DNA of 64,000 bases from Campylobacter sp. RM5004 (GCF_022369455.1 NZ_CP059599.1:1826409-1890408); one strand, 5' to 3'; numbered from the stretch's first letter, positions 37,886 to 49,691 are shown. Program-made: numbers and translations. The notes: a model not told the origin generated them from the letters alone.

Positions 37886-38909
37886 TTATCATATCCCAGG
37901 TTATATGAGTATCGTTTTCTATATCATATTTTGCTTTTTTGCCCAATATACTCTCATAATGTTCAGCTAGTATTTCACCTGTTCCAGGGCGTTTTACCCA
38001 AAGATTATCTACACTAAACACTTCTCCTTTTTTAATAGGTTTTATACTTACGCAAGTTGCAAATGCAAAATCAATAGTAACCTTTTCTTCTTTTGCTGCT
38101 TCTTTTTTGCCACCTTTCATTTGATGAAGTTCTTTTGCAGCATTTACAAGCTCTCTTGCTTCATTTTCATCCATAGAACAAACTATATCTTCTCCAACTC
38201 TATTTTTGTGATCGGTGAAGTGCCTTTCAATTATCGTTGCACCTAAAGCAATAGCTGCAATTGATGAATTGTTATTTAAAGTATGATCACTAAGTCCTAT
38301 TTCTAAATTAGGAAATTCTCTCATCATCTCTTGCATAGCTCCAAGTCTTACTAAATGTGGTGGTGTTGGATAAAGATTTGTAGTATGAAGTAATGCAATA
38401 GGAGTGTTCTCGTCTTTAAAAATCTTCACAGCCTTTTTAATAGAAGCTATATCATTCATGCCTGTTGAAATAATTGTAGGCTTGTGAAAACTAGCGATTA
38501 ATTTTAAAAGCGGATAGTTATTCATCTCGCCAGAGCCAATTTTATAAGCACTTACCCCAAAACTCTCTAATCTAAGAGCAGCTACACGGCTAAATGGAGT
38601 TGATATGAAAATCATGCCTTTACTTTCTACATATTTTTTAAGCTCTAATTCATCATTTTCATTTAAAGCACATCTAGCCATAATATCATATATGCTATCG
38701 TTTGAGTTGCCTGGAATTACCTTTTTAGCTTCTTTACTCATCTCATCTTCTACTATATGAGTTTGATGTTTTACTATTTCAATCCCTGCACGATGAGCTG
38801 CATCTACCATCTGTTTAGCAACTTCAAGGCTACCACCATGATTAATACCAATTTCCGCAATAACTAGTGCCGGATGATTTTCATCTATAATTCTATTTAA
38901 AATTTGCAT
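37878..38909 (-). CDS. neuB: N-acetylneuraminate (or legionaminate) synthase
   Basis: It condenses ManNAc-type sugars with phosphoenolpyruvate. The 343 residues show [30 protein letters not shown], the barrel motif FKIGSGE-like [25 protein letters not shown] and a C-terminal SAF antifreeze-like domain ending in [10 protein letters not shown]. By recall it is close to C. jejuni NeuB1 ([13 protein letters not shown] is shared), which favours true sialic acid. It is the first gene of the neu operon, divergent from the sialyltransferase. Confidence 0.9.
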   Translation of the reverse strand: MQILNRIIDENHPALVIAEIGINHGGSLEVAKQMVDAAHRAGIEIVKHQTHIVEDEMSKEAKKVIPGNSNDSIYDIMARCALNENDELELKKYVESKGMIFISTPFSRVAALRLESFGVSAYKIGSGEMNNYPLLKLIASFHKPTIISTGMNDIASIKKAVKIFKDENTPIALLHTTNLYPTPPHLVRLGAMQEMMREFPNLEIGLSDHTLNNNSSIAAIALGATIIERHFTDHKNRVGEDIVCSMDENEARELVNAAKELHQMKGGKKEAAKEEKVTIDFAFATCVSIKPIKKGEVFSVDNLWVKRPGTGEILAEHYESILGKKAKYDIENDTHITWDMINE

Positions 38910-38974
38910 TTTTTAACCTTAATTTTTATTTAAAGGTTATACTACATTGCTAGTGTAAAAAAAAGGATTTAAAG

Positions 38975-39721
38975 ATGATAAATTTTAAAAGAGATAGCGA
39001 TAATTTAATTGTAGCCGGAAACGGTCCAAGCCTTAAAAATATAGATTTAAATTCATTGCCAAGTAATTTTGATGTATTTAGATGTAATCAATTTTATGCC
39101 GAAAAACAATATTATATTGGTAAAAACATTAAATTAGTTATGTTTAATCCACAGTTTATATATTCTCAACTAAAAACAATTCAAGAAATATCAAAGAATC
39201 AAGAATATGAAATAGAATATATATGTTTAAATTATGTAAATAAAGGATGGGATGAGAATTTTGATTTAAATGAATTGTTAAATCATCATCCATATATTTA
39301 CACTTTAAAAGATTTATTAAATTATAAATATTTAAAAGAACTAAGCTTATATAATTATTATGATAATTTAAGGCCAACTTCCGGAATATTGCTAATGTTA
39401 TTAGGTAAATCCTTAGGTTATAAAAACATATACTATATAGGTATGGATTTTTTGGAAGGTAATAATTTAGAACAAATTGATTTTAACAAAACAAGCAATA
39501 TCAATAAGATGATATATAAAAATAACAACTTTGAAAATATGCATGATAAATTAATTGATGAGTATTTTTTAAATTTAACACAAGCTAAAAAACTTGGAAG
39601 AGTACACGATCAAATTAATTTTATAAACAAAGCAAATAATAGCATTATAGATATCGTTGAATACAATCAAACCAACTTGAAGCCAAAAATAAAAAAGAAA
39701 TTTTTAGGTATCAAATTTTAA
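38975..39721 (+). CDS. GT42 sialyltransferase (Cst family)
   Basis: It transfers CMP-activated sialic acid to a terminal galactose or sialic acid. The 248 residues begin LIVAGNGPSLKNIDLNSLP and include DVFRCNQFYAEKQYYIGK and RPTSGILLMLLGKSLGYKNIYYIGMDF, matching Campylobacter Cst-II in order and spacing. A histidine in FENMHDK is a candidate for the catalytic base. It is divergent from neuB with a 65-base gap, and its last 11 bases overlap the convergent GT2 gene. Confidence 0.88.
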   Translation: MINFKRDSDNLIVAGNGPSLKNIDLNSLPSNFDVFRCNQFYAEKQYYIGKNIKLVMFNPQFIYSQLKTIQEISKNQEYEIEYICLNYVNKGWDENFDLNELLNHHPYIYTLKDLLNYKYLKELSLYNYYDNLRPTSGILLMLLGKSLGYKNIYYIGMDFLEGNNLEQIDFNKTSNINKMIYKNNNFENMHDKLIDEYFLNLTQAKKLGRVHDQINFINKANNSIIDIVEYNQTNLKPKIKKKFLGIKF

Positions 39722-40625
39722 AATTATTTAAAAACCCAATAATTTTAAAGTATTTTTTATTTATGCTTAATATGAGTCTAAACAAAGGCTTTATTCTTGG
39801 ATATTTAGTTGTTCTATATTTATATAGTTTATATACTAATGATTTTTTTAATCTATACAATAAAATTCTCTTTATTTTCTTAGTATCTTTTGATTTATTT
39901 CTACCAATTAAATTAATTACATATTTTTCAGTACTTATATTAGCTTTAATCTTTTTTAAATTACCCGTATTCATTATTGAATTACTGTTTATATAATATT
40001 TATATAAATATGTGCTTACCGAAATTATATTTTTTGAACAATTAAGTATAAAATAAAATACCAATGCATCTTCTGCCATATTAATTTTGCTTGTTATATC
40101 AATAAAGGTTATAGACTTTAAATATAAATCTTTTTTAACACATTTAAAACATAAATTCCAAAATGAATCTATTCCATAAATAAATTTATGAAAATTAGAA
40201 TTTACAAAACATTCATCATTAAAAGTTTTTACTTGTATAATTTTATTTTCTTGAATATATATAGCATTAAAACAAATCATATCAATGCAACTTTGCCCCC
40301 CCCCAGCAATACTATTTACAATCTCACAAGCGTTAAGCTCTAATTCATCGTCTGGATCTAAAAACATAATTAATTCTGAATTAGCATTTCTTACACCTAT
40401 ATTTCTAGCTTCATAAGTGCCTTGGTTTGTTATATTATCAATAATTTTTATTCTATCATCTATATTTGCGTATTCTTTTGCAATATCTATACTTCTATCT
40501 TGACCTTTATCATCTACCACTATTATTTCTATATCTTTTAATGTTTGATTTATACAGCTTTCAAGCGCACGAGCAATATATTTTTCTACATTATATGTTG
40601 GTAGAATTATTGATATTAGTGGCAT
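39711..40625 (-). CDS. GT2 glycosyltransferase with poly-G tract (paralogue 1)
   Basis: The GT-A fold starts PLISIILPTYNVEKYIARAL and carries the EIIVVDDKGQDRSIDIA and FLDPDDELE (DxD) motifs. The first ~100 residues are almost identical to the two following paralogues; the rest differs. A run of nine G (40296-40304 on the plus strand as C) encodes three glycines in IAGGGQSC. The run is in frame now, but slippage would truncate the protein at about residue 110. The acceptor sugar is unknown. Confidence 0.87.
   Translation of the reverse strand: MPLISIILPTYNVEKYIARALESCINQTLKDIEIIVVDDKGQDRSIDIAKEYANIDDRIKIIDNITNQGTYEARNIGVRNANSELIMFLDPDDELELNACEIVNSIAGGGQSCIDMICFNAIYIQENKIIQVKTFNDECFVNSNFHKFIYGIDSFWNLCFKCVKKDLYLKSITFIDITSKINMAEDALVFYFILNCSKNIISVSTYLYKYYINSNSIMNTGNLKKIKANISTEKYVINLIGRNKSKDTKKIKRILLYRLKKSLVYKLYKYRTTKYPRIKPLFRLILSINKKYFKIIGFLNNFKI
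40296..40304. repeat. Nine-base homopolymer (poly-G on coding strand)
   Basis: Nine consecutive C on the plus strand, inside the GT2 gene. Runs of this length are classical phase-variation switches in Campylobacter glycan genes. Confidence 0.9.
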
Positions 40626-40626
40626 T

Positions 40627-41544
40627 TTAACCTTTATTTAAATATTTCTTTTGTAGATATCTTAATCTTTTAATTTCTAATTTATATTTAATTTTATTTA
40701 TTAATTTATTTACCAAGCTAGTATTCATATTTTGAACAAGTAATTTTTCTTCCATAATTACTTTTTTTATAAAAAAATCATGAGAATAATACAAATCTTT
40801 TTTAAAAATATTAGGATATTTACAAAATAAATAATTAAAAAAAACAATTATTTCTTGTTTAGTTTTTATAGAAACTTCCAAACTATTTAAAGTTTTAATA
40901 TTGGTCATAGAAGTATTGTTTTTATAATATTTGTAAAGTGTAAAAGTTATTTTTTTATAACAACCACAAATAGCATTCAATATAAAATTAAAAACAACAT
41001 CTTCAGCAATATTTATATTAGTCAAATCATATTCCTGAATATATTTAAAGCACTCCAAATATTTTTGCTTTTTTATAGCCATATCCCACATTAAAAAATC
41101 AAAATATTCTAATTTCTTTATTCTTTTAATAAAATCATCATAATCTTTAGGGTGATTTAATTTAAAACTATCATCAAAACCTATTAAATTATATCCAAAT
41201 CTTAAAACCTCACAATTTTTATCAAAATTATTATAAACAATCTCACAAGCATTAGGTTCAAGCTCATCATCTGGGTCTAAAAACATAATTAATTCACTTG
41301 TAGCTACCTTTACCCCTTCGGCTCTTGCATGGAGTAATTTTAAATTTTCTTCATTATGAATAATCCTTATTCTATAATCACGACTAGCGTATTCATATGC
41401 AATATCTATACTTCTATCTTGACCTTTATCATCTACCACTATTATTTCTATGTCTTTTAATGTTTGATTTATACAGCTTTCAAGCGCACGAGCAATATAT
41501 TTTTCTACATTATATGTTGGTAGGATTATTGATATTAGTGGCAT
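40627..41544 (-). CDS. GT2 glycosyltransferase (paralogue 2)
   Basis: The first ~50 residues are identical to the flanking paralogues, and the DPDDELEPNACEIV motif is kept. The remainder is different (FDKNCEVLRFGYNLIG onward), so the acceptor is probably different. It stands one base from paralogue 1 and overlaps paralogue 3 by 10 bases. It has no homopolymer tract at the position used by paralogue 1. Confidence 0.87.
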   Translation of the reverse strand: MPLISIILPTYNVEKYIARALESCINQTLKDIEIIVVDDKGQDRSIDIAYEYASRDYRIRIIHNEENLKLLHARAEGVKVATSELIMFLDPDDELEPNACEIVYNNFDKNCEVLRFGYNLIGFDDSFKLNHPKDYDDFIKRIKKLEYFDFLMWDMAIKKQKYLECFKYIQEYDLTNINIAEDVVFNFILNAICGCYKKITFTLYKYYKNNTSMTNIKTLNSLEVSIKTKQEIIVFFNYLFCKYPNIFKKDLYYSHDFFIKKVIMEEKLLVQNMNTSLVNKLINKIKYKLEIKRLRYLQKKYLNKG

Positions 41545-42431
41545 TTTAACCTTTCGTATGTTTTTTTAACAAGCTTTTGCTGTTTAATGCTAATTAATTT
41601 TAACTTTAAATATTTTAAAATATTCTTTTTTTTATAAATTCTTCTTGAATATGAATAATATTCAGCTAATAATTTATTCTTGCAATATTCTGAATAATTT
41701 TTATTAAAATCATTTATGCTTGAAATATTATCTATAAGCTCTATTACCTTAAAATATGAATATTCTACCGCTTTATATTTTTCATTATCATAACTTTTAG
41801 TAATAGATTCTATATCTTCATAATATTTATAAATGCTTATATTATTTAATAGTATTTTATCACAAATATTTGCTAAAACATAGCTTATTAGGGCATCTTC
41901 TGCCATTACTAGCCTATCATACTTTCCTATAATTTCAATCGTTCTTAAAAATAAATCTTTTTTAATTACCCTAGCACATATACTCCATACACTTTTTTCT
42001 TTCATGTACTCAATGTTACTTAGTGATTTATCATTACGTTTAATAAAATAAGAACTTTGGTGATTCATAATAGAAAACGCACTAAAGCAAACCATATCAA
42101 TACTAGGTTTCATATTTTCTAAAGCTATCTCACATGCGTTAAGTTCTAATTCATCATCTGGGTCTAAAAACATAATTAATTCTGAATTAGCATTTCTTAC
42201 ACCTATATTTCTAGCTTCATAAGTGCCTTTGTTTGTTGTATTATCAATAATTTTTACTCTATAATCACGACTAGCGTATTCATATGCAATATCTATACTT
42301 CTATCTTGACCTTTATCATCTACCACTATTATTTCTATATCTTTTAATGTTTGATTTATACAGCTTTCAAGCGCACGAGCAATATATTTTTCTACATTAT
42401 ATGTTGGTAGAATTATTGATATTAGTGGCAT
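41535..42431 (-). CDS. GT2 glycosyltransferase (paralogue 3)
   Basis: The N-terminal GT-A half is shared with paralogues 1 and 2; residues 70-100 are closest to paralogue 1 (TYEARNIGVRNANSEL). The C-terminal half is its own. It is the first gene of the three. The 266 bases upstream (42432-42697) are very AT-rich with no recognised site apart from ordinary promoter-like AT stretches. Confidence 0.87.
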   Translation of the reverse strand: MPLISIILPTYNVEKYIARALESCINQTLKDIEIIVVDDKGQDRSIDIAYEYASRDYRVKIIDNTTNKGTYEARNIGVRNANSELIMFLDPDDELELNACEIALENMKPSIDMVCFSAFSIMNHQSSYFIKRNDKSLSNIEYMKEKSVWSICARVIKKDLFLRTIEIIGKYDRLVMAEDALISYVLANICDKILLNNISIYKYYEDIESITKSYDNEKYKAVEYSYFKVIELIDNISSINDFNKNYSEYCKNKLLAEYYSYSRRIYKKKNILKYLKLKLISIKQQKLVKKTYERLKCH

Positions 42432-42697
42432 TTAAAACCTCATAACTTATTTATATAATCTTACTATTTTCATATAACATTCTAATAAATTTAATATTCA
42501 TATTTACAAAACTAAAATTAACTACAGCAAATATTATCAATAAAAAAACAAGTGTTATTAGTTATACTATTCTTAATTTTATCAACATATAATTAAGAAT
42601 AGAAATGCAAAAATAATATTTTTACAACTTATAAACATCATATTAGCACATTATAAAAATATTTTCTTTACAATAACAATTAAAATCTAACAATTCA

Positions 42698-43714
42698 TCA
42701 TTTGCTTAATAATAATTTAAACAACTTTTTCGGATGCCTTAAATAATATTTGATATTAAAATTTTTATTATTAGATGCAGGTATATAAGATAATACTTCA
42801 CATATTTTATCTTCAACCCTATGGTGCATATAAGCTCTTTTTGCATTAATACTGTCTTGATCGAAAATACTAAATAAAAACTCTTCACATTTATCATTAA
42901 AATATTTTACATAATCAATATTTTCTTTAAATACCGATTCTGTGGCTATTTTTAAAAATAAATCATTATTATTATCAATAATATTTATATACTCAATAGC
43001 CTCTTCAAAGTTACTAAATTTATTTATATTAATATAAGATTTTGGATTTATAATATCATCTATTCTAGGATCACCCCAATATATCGGAATACATCCAGCA
43101 GAAAAAGCTTGAAAAATTTTTTCTGTAATATATCCCGGATGATAACTATTTTCAAAACATATATTAAATTTATAATTTTTTAGCCATTCTATTTTACTCT
43201 TTGTAAAATCATTATATCTATCACCTATATAACCTCTAATATTATTTAAATGTCTTCCGCCTGAATCTACTTTTTTATAATTGCAAAGCTTCTTAAAAAA
43301 TTCATCTCTTGGGCTAAAATTTGAAGGTGATGTAACAATAAAAGCACAAAATTTGCTCTTATACTTTAATAATTCTTGTCTGTTATTAATATTTTGAATA
43401 TTGCAATAATCATAATTCCAAAAAGCAAATGGAAATCTAAAATGTCTATCTAAAAAATCAATATAATCACAGTCAATAGCGTAATCTGCAAAATCCCAAT
43501 TTGCTCTCGCATTTTCACCTGAAATAAATATTTTAACACTATTTATGTATTTTATATGCTCTAATCCAAATGGACCAAATATAACATAATCAGGATTATT
43601 AGAATAAACTACTTTGTACTTTTTTGAAAGAATTTGAACAAAGGTATTGTTATAAAAATTTTCTTCATTATCTTTTTCCCACCAATCAACAATCCTTAGC
43701 TTTATCTCTTTCAA
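42698..43714 (-). CDS. GT10 fucosyltransferase
   Basis: This is an alpha-1,3/4-fucosyltransferase family member that uses GDP-fucose. The 338 residues have the family signature [19 protein letters not shown] followed by [14 protein letters not shown] (about residues 185-217). A first half with LRIVDWWEKDNEENFYNN is shared with the second GT10 gene at 44751. No C-terminal heptad repeats like those of H. pylori FucT are seen. It overlaps fcl by 4 bases. Confidence 0.9.
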   Translation of the reverse strand: MKEIKLRIVDWWEKDNEENFYNNTFVQILSKKYKVVYSNNPDYVIFGPFGLEHIKYINSVKIFISGENARANWDFADYAIDCDYIDFLDRHFRFPFAFWNYDYCNIQNINNRQELLKYKSKFCAFIVTSPSNFSPRDEFFKKLCNYKKVDSGGRHLNNIRGYIGDRYNDFTKSKIEWLKNYKFNICFENSYHPGYITEKIFQAFSAGCIPIYWGDPRIDDIINPKSYININKFSNFEEAIEYINIIDNNNDLFLKIATESVFKENIDYVKYFNDKCEEFLFSIFDQDSINAKRAYMHHRVEDKICEVLSYIPASNNKNFNIKYYLRHPKKLFKLLLSK

Positions 43715-44754
43715 AACTTTTCCTTATAATTTTCATAAACACTTTTTATGCCTTCTTCAAGTCTTATTTTTGGTATAAATCCAAGCTTATTTAACTTTGA
43801 GCTATCCATAAGCTTTTTCATAGTGCCATCAGGTTTAGCAGCGCTAAAGACTATCTCTCCACCAAAACCCACGATATCTTTTATCATATAAGCTAAATCT
43901 TTTATGCTTATATCACTTCCAAAACCAACATTTATATGGGTATTTTTTATCTCGCCATTTCCACATATATCTTTAAAGTCTACATTTTCAAGCACAAAAA
44001 CACTTGCAGCTGCCATATCATCAACATGCAAAAACTCTCTTAAAGGCCTTCCACTTCCCCAAATCTCTACGCTTTTATCACTCACACCAAATTTAGCTAA
44101 ATATTCTCTAGCCTCATTTATATTAGCCACGCCCAAATCCTTACAAACTTCATCAAATTTATTTTTACTAAGTAGTTTTGCAAGGTGCATTTTACGAATA
44201 AGCGCTGGCATTACGTGGGATTTTTCTAAATCAAAATTATCATTATTACCATAAAGGTTTGTCGGCATTACAGAGATGAAATTTGTGCCATACTGCAGAT
44301 TATAAGATTCACACATCTTAAGACCAGCTATTTTTGCTACCCCGTAAGGCTCGTTTGTATACTCTAGCTCATCAGTTAGCAAATATTCTTCTTTTATGGG
44401 TTGTTTTGCATTTTTTGGATAAATACAGCTTGAACCTAAAAACAAAAGCTTTTTAACACCATACAAATACGCACTATGGATTATATTGTTTTGAATTTGC
44501 AAGTTTTCATATATAAAATCAGCCCTATAGGTATTGTTTGCCATTATACCACCAACTTTTGCAGCTGCTAAAACTACATAATCAGGCTTTTCTTTAGCAA
44601 ACATTTGCTCTACTTTTACTTGATTTGTTAAATCTAGCTCATCATGACTAAAACAAACGAAATTTGTGTAACCTTTGTTTTTTAAATGTTTTAAGATAGC
44701 AGAGCCAACAAGCCCATTGTGTCCTGCTATATAAATTTTATCTGTTTTTTTCAT
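43711..44754 (-). CDS. fcl: GDP-L-fucose synthase
   Basis: It converts GDP-4-keto-6-deoxymannose to GDP-L-fucose. It is an SDR-fold enzyme of 347 residues with the NAD(P) motif IAGHNGLVGSAILKHL, the catalytic LGSSCIYP and YGVAKIAG (Ser-Tyr-Lys), and the LREFLHVDDMA signature. It is framed by the two fucosyltransferase genes with 4-base overlaps on both sides. Confidence 0.95.
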   Translation of the reverse strand: MKKTDKIYIAGHNGLVGSAILKHLKNKGYTNFVCFSHDELDLTNQVKVEQMFAKEKPDYVVLAAAKVGGIMANNTYRADFIYENLQIQNNIIHSAYLYGVKKLLFLGSSCIYPKNAKQPIKEEYLLTDELEYTNEPYGVAKIAGLKMCESYNLQYGTNFISVMPTNLYGNNDNFDLEKSHVMPALIRKMHLAKLLSKNKFDEVCKDLGVANINEAREYLAKFGVSDKSVEIWGSGRPLREFLHVDDMAAASVFVLENVDFKDICGNGEIKNTHINVGFGSDISIKDLAYMIKDIVGFGGEIVFSAAKPDGTMKKLMDSSKLNKLGFIPKIRLEEGIKSVYENYKEKF

Positions 44755-45673
44755 TGCATCCCAATCATTATTTTAATTTTATCAAAAAATTTAATTTGTC
44801 TTTTTATGGCTTTATATTTATTAAGAGAAAAAATATTATCTAAAAATTCATCTAATTTTTCATAATACATTTTATGATAATCTATATCTTTTAAAAAAAT
44901 AGGTTGTTTTAACATGTTTAAATAAGCTTCTTCATTACTATCAATTTCTTTTATTTTTTCTAAAGCTTCATTAAAATCTGCATAATTTTGAATGTTTATA
45001 TAGGAATTAGGATTTATTATTTCATTTATACTTGGATCACCCCAATATATAGGAATACAACCAGCCTCAAAAGCATGAAATAATTTTTCAGTGAGATAAC
45101 CACTTGATGATGAATTTTCAAAACAAATATTGAATTTGTATTCTTTTAGCCATTCTAATTTCGATTTTTTAAAATTTTTATATCTATCACCTACTCTATA
45201 ACCTAAATTATTCAAATACCCCCCACCACTATCAACTTTTTTATAAGCATTTAAAAAATTAAAAAATTCATCTCTCGGAGAATTTTTAGCCCTTGCGCTA
45301 ACCAAAAAAGAGCAAAATTTATTTTTAAATTTTAATTTTTCTAACCTTTTTTCCAATGTTGAATCATAAAATGATTCAGATAAATAATGATAGTGTTTTA
45401 AATGCCTTTCATTGTTAGCAATATTATTATCAAAATCAATTCCATAGTCACATTCATCAAAATTTGAAACCTTATTTTCAAGCGTAAAAAAAATCTTAAC
45501 ACAATTGTTAAATTTCTTATGATTATCCCCAAATGGTCCATACAATAAATAATCAGGTGTATTAGAATAAACTACTTTATATTTTTTTTGCAATCTTTTA
45601 ATAATTAAATTATTATAAAAATTAGCTTCATTATTTTCACCCCACCAGTCAGCAACAAGCATTTTTAATACTT

Positions 45674-45677
<4 letters not shown>
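44751..45677 (-). CDS. GT10 fucosyltransferase (second copy)
   Basis: The 308 residues are a paralogue of the 42698 gene: [20 protein letters not shown] at the start and [19 protein letters not shown] with [15 protein letters not shown] six-G run (45219-45224) lies in SGGGYLNN, where the paralogue reads SGGRHLNN. It overlaps gmd and fcl by 4 bases each. The acceptor may differ from that of its paralogue. Confidence 0.9.
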
Positions 45678-46790
<1,113 letters not shown>

Positions 46791-46803
46791 TTAAATTCCT
46801 TTC

Positions 46804-48153
46804 TTAAATTCTATTATAATCATCTTCAAATCTTACTATATCATCTTCGCCTGTGTATTCGCCAACTTGAGCTTCAATTAGCACAAGCGGGATTTTACCA
46901 TCATTACTTAGGCGATGAATTTGCCCCATTTTTATATACACAGACTCATTTGCTCTTACAAGTTGCTTTACCCCATCTATTTCAACACTTGCCGTTCCAC
47001 TTACTACTATCCAGTGCTCGTTTCTGTGAAAATGCTTTTGCAAAGATAGTCTCTTACCTACATTTACAACGATTTTTTTAATCTTATAACCATTTGCAAC
47101 TTCAAGCACACTATAACTACCCCAAGGTCTATAAGCTGTAGTATGAGCCTTGCTTACTTCATCATCTTTTAGCTCACTTACTATTTGCTTTACATTGTGA
47201 GACTCACCCTTTTTTGAGATTAATAAAGCATCTTTTGTATCAACTACTATTAAATCATCAACACCTACTAAAGATACTAATTTATCGCTATATACAAAGT
47301 TATTATTTGAATTTACGACTTTATGCTCCACGCTTTTCATTTCATTACTTAAAGCCTCAAAGCTACCCAAATCAGACCAATTTATATCAGCAGGGACAAC
47401 TTTAATCAGGTTTGATTTTTCCATAACAGCATAATCAATGCTATTTTCAGGGATTTGTGTCATATCATCAAGTTTTATCCTAGTAGTGTTATTGTTTTTA
47501 TTAGAGTTTTGATAGGCTTTTAAACTCATCTCATAAATATCATTTGAATGTTTTTTAAGCTCTTCTAAAAATATACCAGCTTTAAACATAAACATTCCAG
47601 AATTCCAAAAATACCCCCCCCCGCTTAAGTATTTTTGTGCTGTTTTTATATCTGGTTTTTCGTAAAAACCATCTACATTTAAATTATCGCTTGATTTTAT
47701 ATATCCATATCCGGTTTCAGCGTGAGTTGGTTTTATGCCAAAAGTTACTAAAAAGCCTTCATTAGCTAACTCATTTGCTTTTTTTACAACCTTTTCATAC
47801 GTTAATAAATCTTTTATAAGATGGTCGCTTGGAGTTACCAAAACCACTTCTTCAGCGCTAAGTCCCATACAAGCAAGAGCTATCGCAGGAGCCGTATTTT
47901 TAGCAAGTGGTTCAAGTAAATACGATATGTTTTTATAAATTTCGTTTGTTTGGCTTATCTCATCAAGTGCCAAAAAATACTGCTGTTCATTTGATACAAC
48001 AATGGTTTTTTCACAAAGTTTTGAATTTCTCTCACATGTTAGTAAAAACAAAGATTTATTATCAAAAATCCTAAGAAATTGTTTAGGCATAAGACTTCTA
48101 CTAAGCGGCCAAAGTCTAGTCCCACTCCCACCACATAAAATTATATTGGTCAT
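46804..48153 (-). CDS. manC: Mannose-1-phosphate guanylyltransferase / mannose-6-phosphate isomerase
   Basis: It makes GDP-mannose, the precursor of GDP-fucose. The 449 residues begin NIILCGGSGTRLWPLSRSL (nucleotidyltransferase) and end in a cupin domain with RPWGSYSVLE, LSLQKHFHRNEHWIVVSG and EDDIVRFEDDYNR, the type II PMI-GMP layout. A nine-G run (47614-47622) encodes three glycines in YLSGGGYFWNSGMF and is in frame. It is the first gene of the fucose operon, with a 13-base gap to gmd. Confidence 0.93.
   Translation of the reverse strand: MTNIILCGGSGTRLWPLSRSLMPKQFLRIFDNKSLFLLTCERNSKLCEKTIVVSNEQQYFLALDEISQTNEIYKNISYLLEPLAKNTAPAIALACMGLSAEEVVLVTPSDHLIKDLLTYEKVVKKANELANEGFLVTFGIKPTHAETGYGYIKSSDNLNVDGFYEKPDIKTAQKYLSGGGYFWNSGMFMFKAGIFLEELKKHSNDIYEMSLKAYQNSNKNNNTTRIKLDDMTQIPENSIDYAVMEKSNLIKVVPADINWSDLGSFEALSNEMKSVEHKVVNSNNNFVYSDKLVSLVGVDDLIVVDTKDALLISKKGESHNVKQIVSELKDDEVSKAHTTAYRPWGSYSVLEVANGYKIKKIVVNVGKRLSLQKHFHRNEHWIVVSGTASVEIDGVKQLVRANESVYIKMGQIHRLSNDGKIPLVLIEAQVGEYTGEDDIVRFEDDYNRI
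47614..47622. repeat. Nine-base homopolymer (poly-G on coding strand) in manC
   Basis: Nine C on the plus strand, 180 codons into manC. A one-base slip would remove the rest of the transferase and the whole cupin domain. Confidence 0.9.
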
Positions 48154-48228
48154 TTTATTTAATCCTAAAATAAAAATTAATCAATTATTGCTAAACTTTT
48201 TTAATATTTATTAATTACAAAGATAATT

Positions 48229-48300
48229 ATGATAAATACTTGCATATTTCCAGCAACAGGTTATAGAACTAATTTTACATATCATAACACAGCAAGTTAA
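48229..48300 (+). pseudogene. galU 5' fragment (24 codons)
   Basis: ATG ATA AAT ACT TGC then encodes INTCIFPATGYRTNF, matching the intact GalU start IKTCIFPAAGYGTRF. The sequence before it (TTATTGCTAAACTTTTTTAA) also matches that before galU at 51147-51170. Homology ends after about 16 codons and TAA follows. It marks the left edge of an insertion. Confidence 0.78.
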
Positions 48301-48339
48301 AACTAACAACTAAGCAATAAGCTTAGCTGTTATCGCATA

Positions 48340-49680
48340 CTAACCTGCAAAGTATTTACTTAAATCTTTTACAGGTTGAGAATCACCAATAATTCTATCA
48401 TAAGTTTCATCCATAAGTAGCTTTAAATATTTTACATCATAATTCTCTAAGTCATGATTATACACATGTTTTTCAAAAGCTGTTTTAGCTTTTTCTAATG
48501 TTTCGTAAGGTAAACTATCTTGATTTTGTATATTATTATTAACACGTTTTGTTTTACCAATAAAGTATTCTTTCATATTTTTAATTTCACCAAAGCGTTG
48601 TTTTATAACTTCAGTTTTATTAAGTTCATGCTTTATATTTTCAAAATCATAAATCACATCTAAATCAATTCCATTAGAAATAAATTTAGTAGCAACATCT
48701 ACACCTTTAGCTTTCATCTTAACTAAAAATAACTTATCTAATAAAACTCTTTGTCTAATAATATTAAACTCCAATAGATATTCAACAGCTGTTTTCATAT
48801 CTCCATCCAATTCTAAAACAATTTGCTTATAACACTCATTTCTTTTTTTCTTTTTTTTCCTCAGTATTTTCTAAAGTATTTTCATTGTTAAAATTTATAA
48901 GATGTTTAAAATTATTATAAAATCTATAAACTCTATGGTTTAAAAAACATTCCATTGCTAAATGTATCTCGTTTTTTTGATAAGAATAAACAAAATCGTT
49001 AGAATATATAGCATCAATTAAACTTAATGACTTAGCATTGCTAAAGCAATTAAAACAACCAAAATCTCTATAAATATTGCTAAGTTGATATAGGATATCA
49101 TCAATAGCATGCTTTAAGTGATGATTAAAATCAGCTTCTAATGAATATTTTCGCTCTTCTATGGTTTTAAATAATTTTCTATAGCTTGAAATTGTAGTTA
49201 GCAAATCATAATGATATTTTTCTAGTACATTATGTCTAAAAAATGGCGGTAATAATGAAAATAGTCCTAAAGTTTCTAAATTATTAGCATAATTACCTTT
49301 TGAAAAATAAATTACAAACATATACTCATAAACAGCATTCAAACTTTCAATAGATTTAATACAATCATCATTTAGTTTCTTTTCAATATTATTAATATTC
49401 TTTCTCACCATTTTTATATCATTGTGGCTTGAATAATTTCTACATTTTGCAAGAAAATTAATAATCTTTACCAGCTCTTTATTATTTGTAATATTATATT
49501 GATAAATAACAGCAGGAATTATATCATCACCAAGCGTAAGCTCTTCAATGCCACCTATAATAATTTTAAGGCTGCTTCAGCTCTAATACCAACTTCTCTT
49601 ATAAGGTCAAATTCTTTCTTATATTGACTATAAATCTTAGTCGCCTGTCTCACCTTTTCTAAATCGCTTATGTTTACCAT
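48340..49680 (-). pseudogene. Unknown accessory gene with two frameshifts
   Basis: AGGAG lies before ATG 49680 (VNISDLEKVRQATKIYSQYK). The frame breaks near 49565, where reading on in the next frame gives KIIIGGIEELTLGDDIIPAV, joining the 191-residue part that ends at 48836. A second break lies in an A8/A7 run (about 48838-48866), after which CYKQIVLELDGDMKTAVEYL continues to 48340. All parts have similar composition and one orientation, so I read one decayed gene of about 440 codons. I do not recognise the family; it is mostly helical, with no membrane segment. Confidence 0.65.
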
Positions 49681-49691
49681 TTAATCTCCTT

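Noticed and set aside
45219-45224. G6 run in a GT10 gene as a full phase-variation tract
   Set aside because: Six bases is shorter than the lengths usually hypervariable in Campylobacter, so it is mentioned only as a weak candidate.
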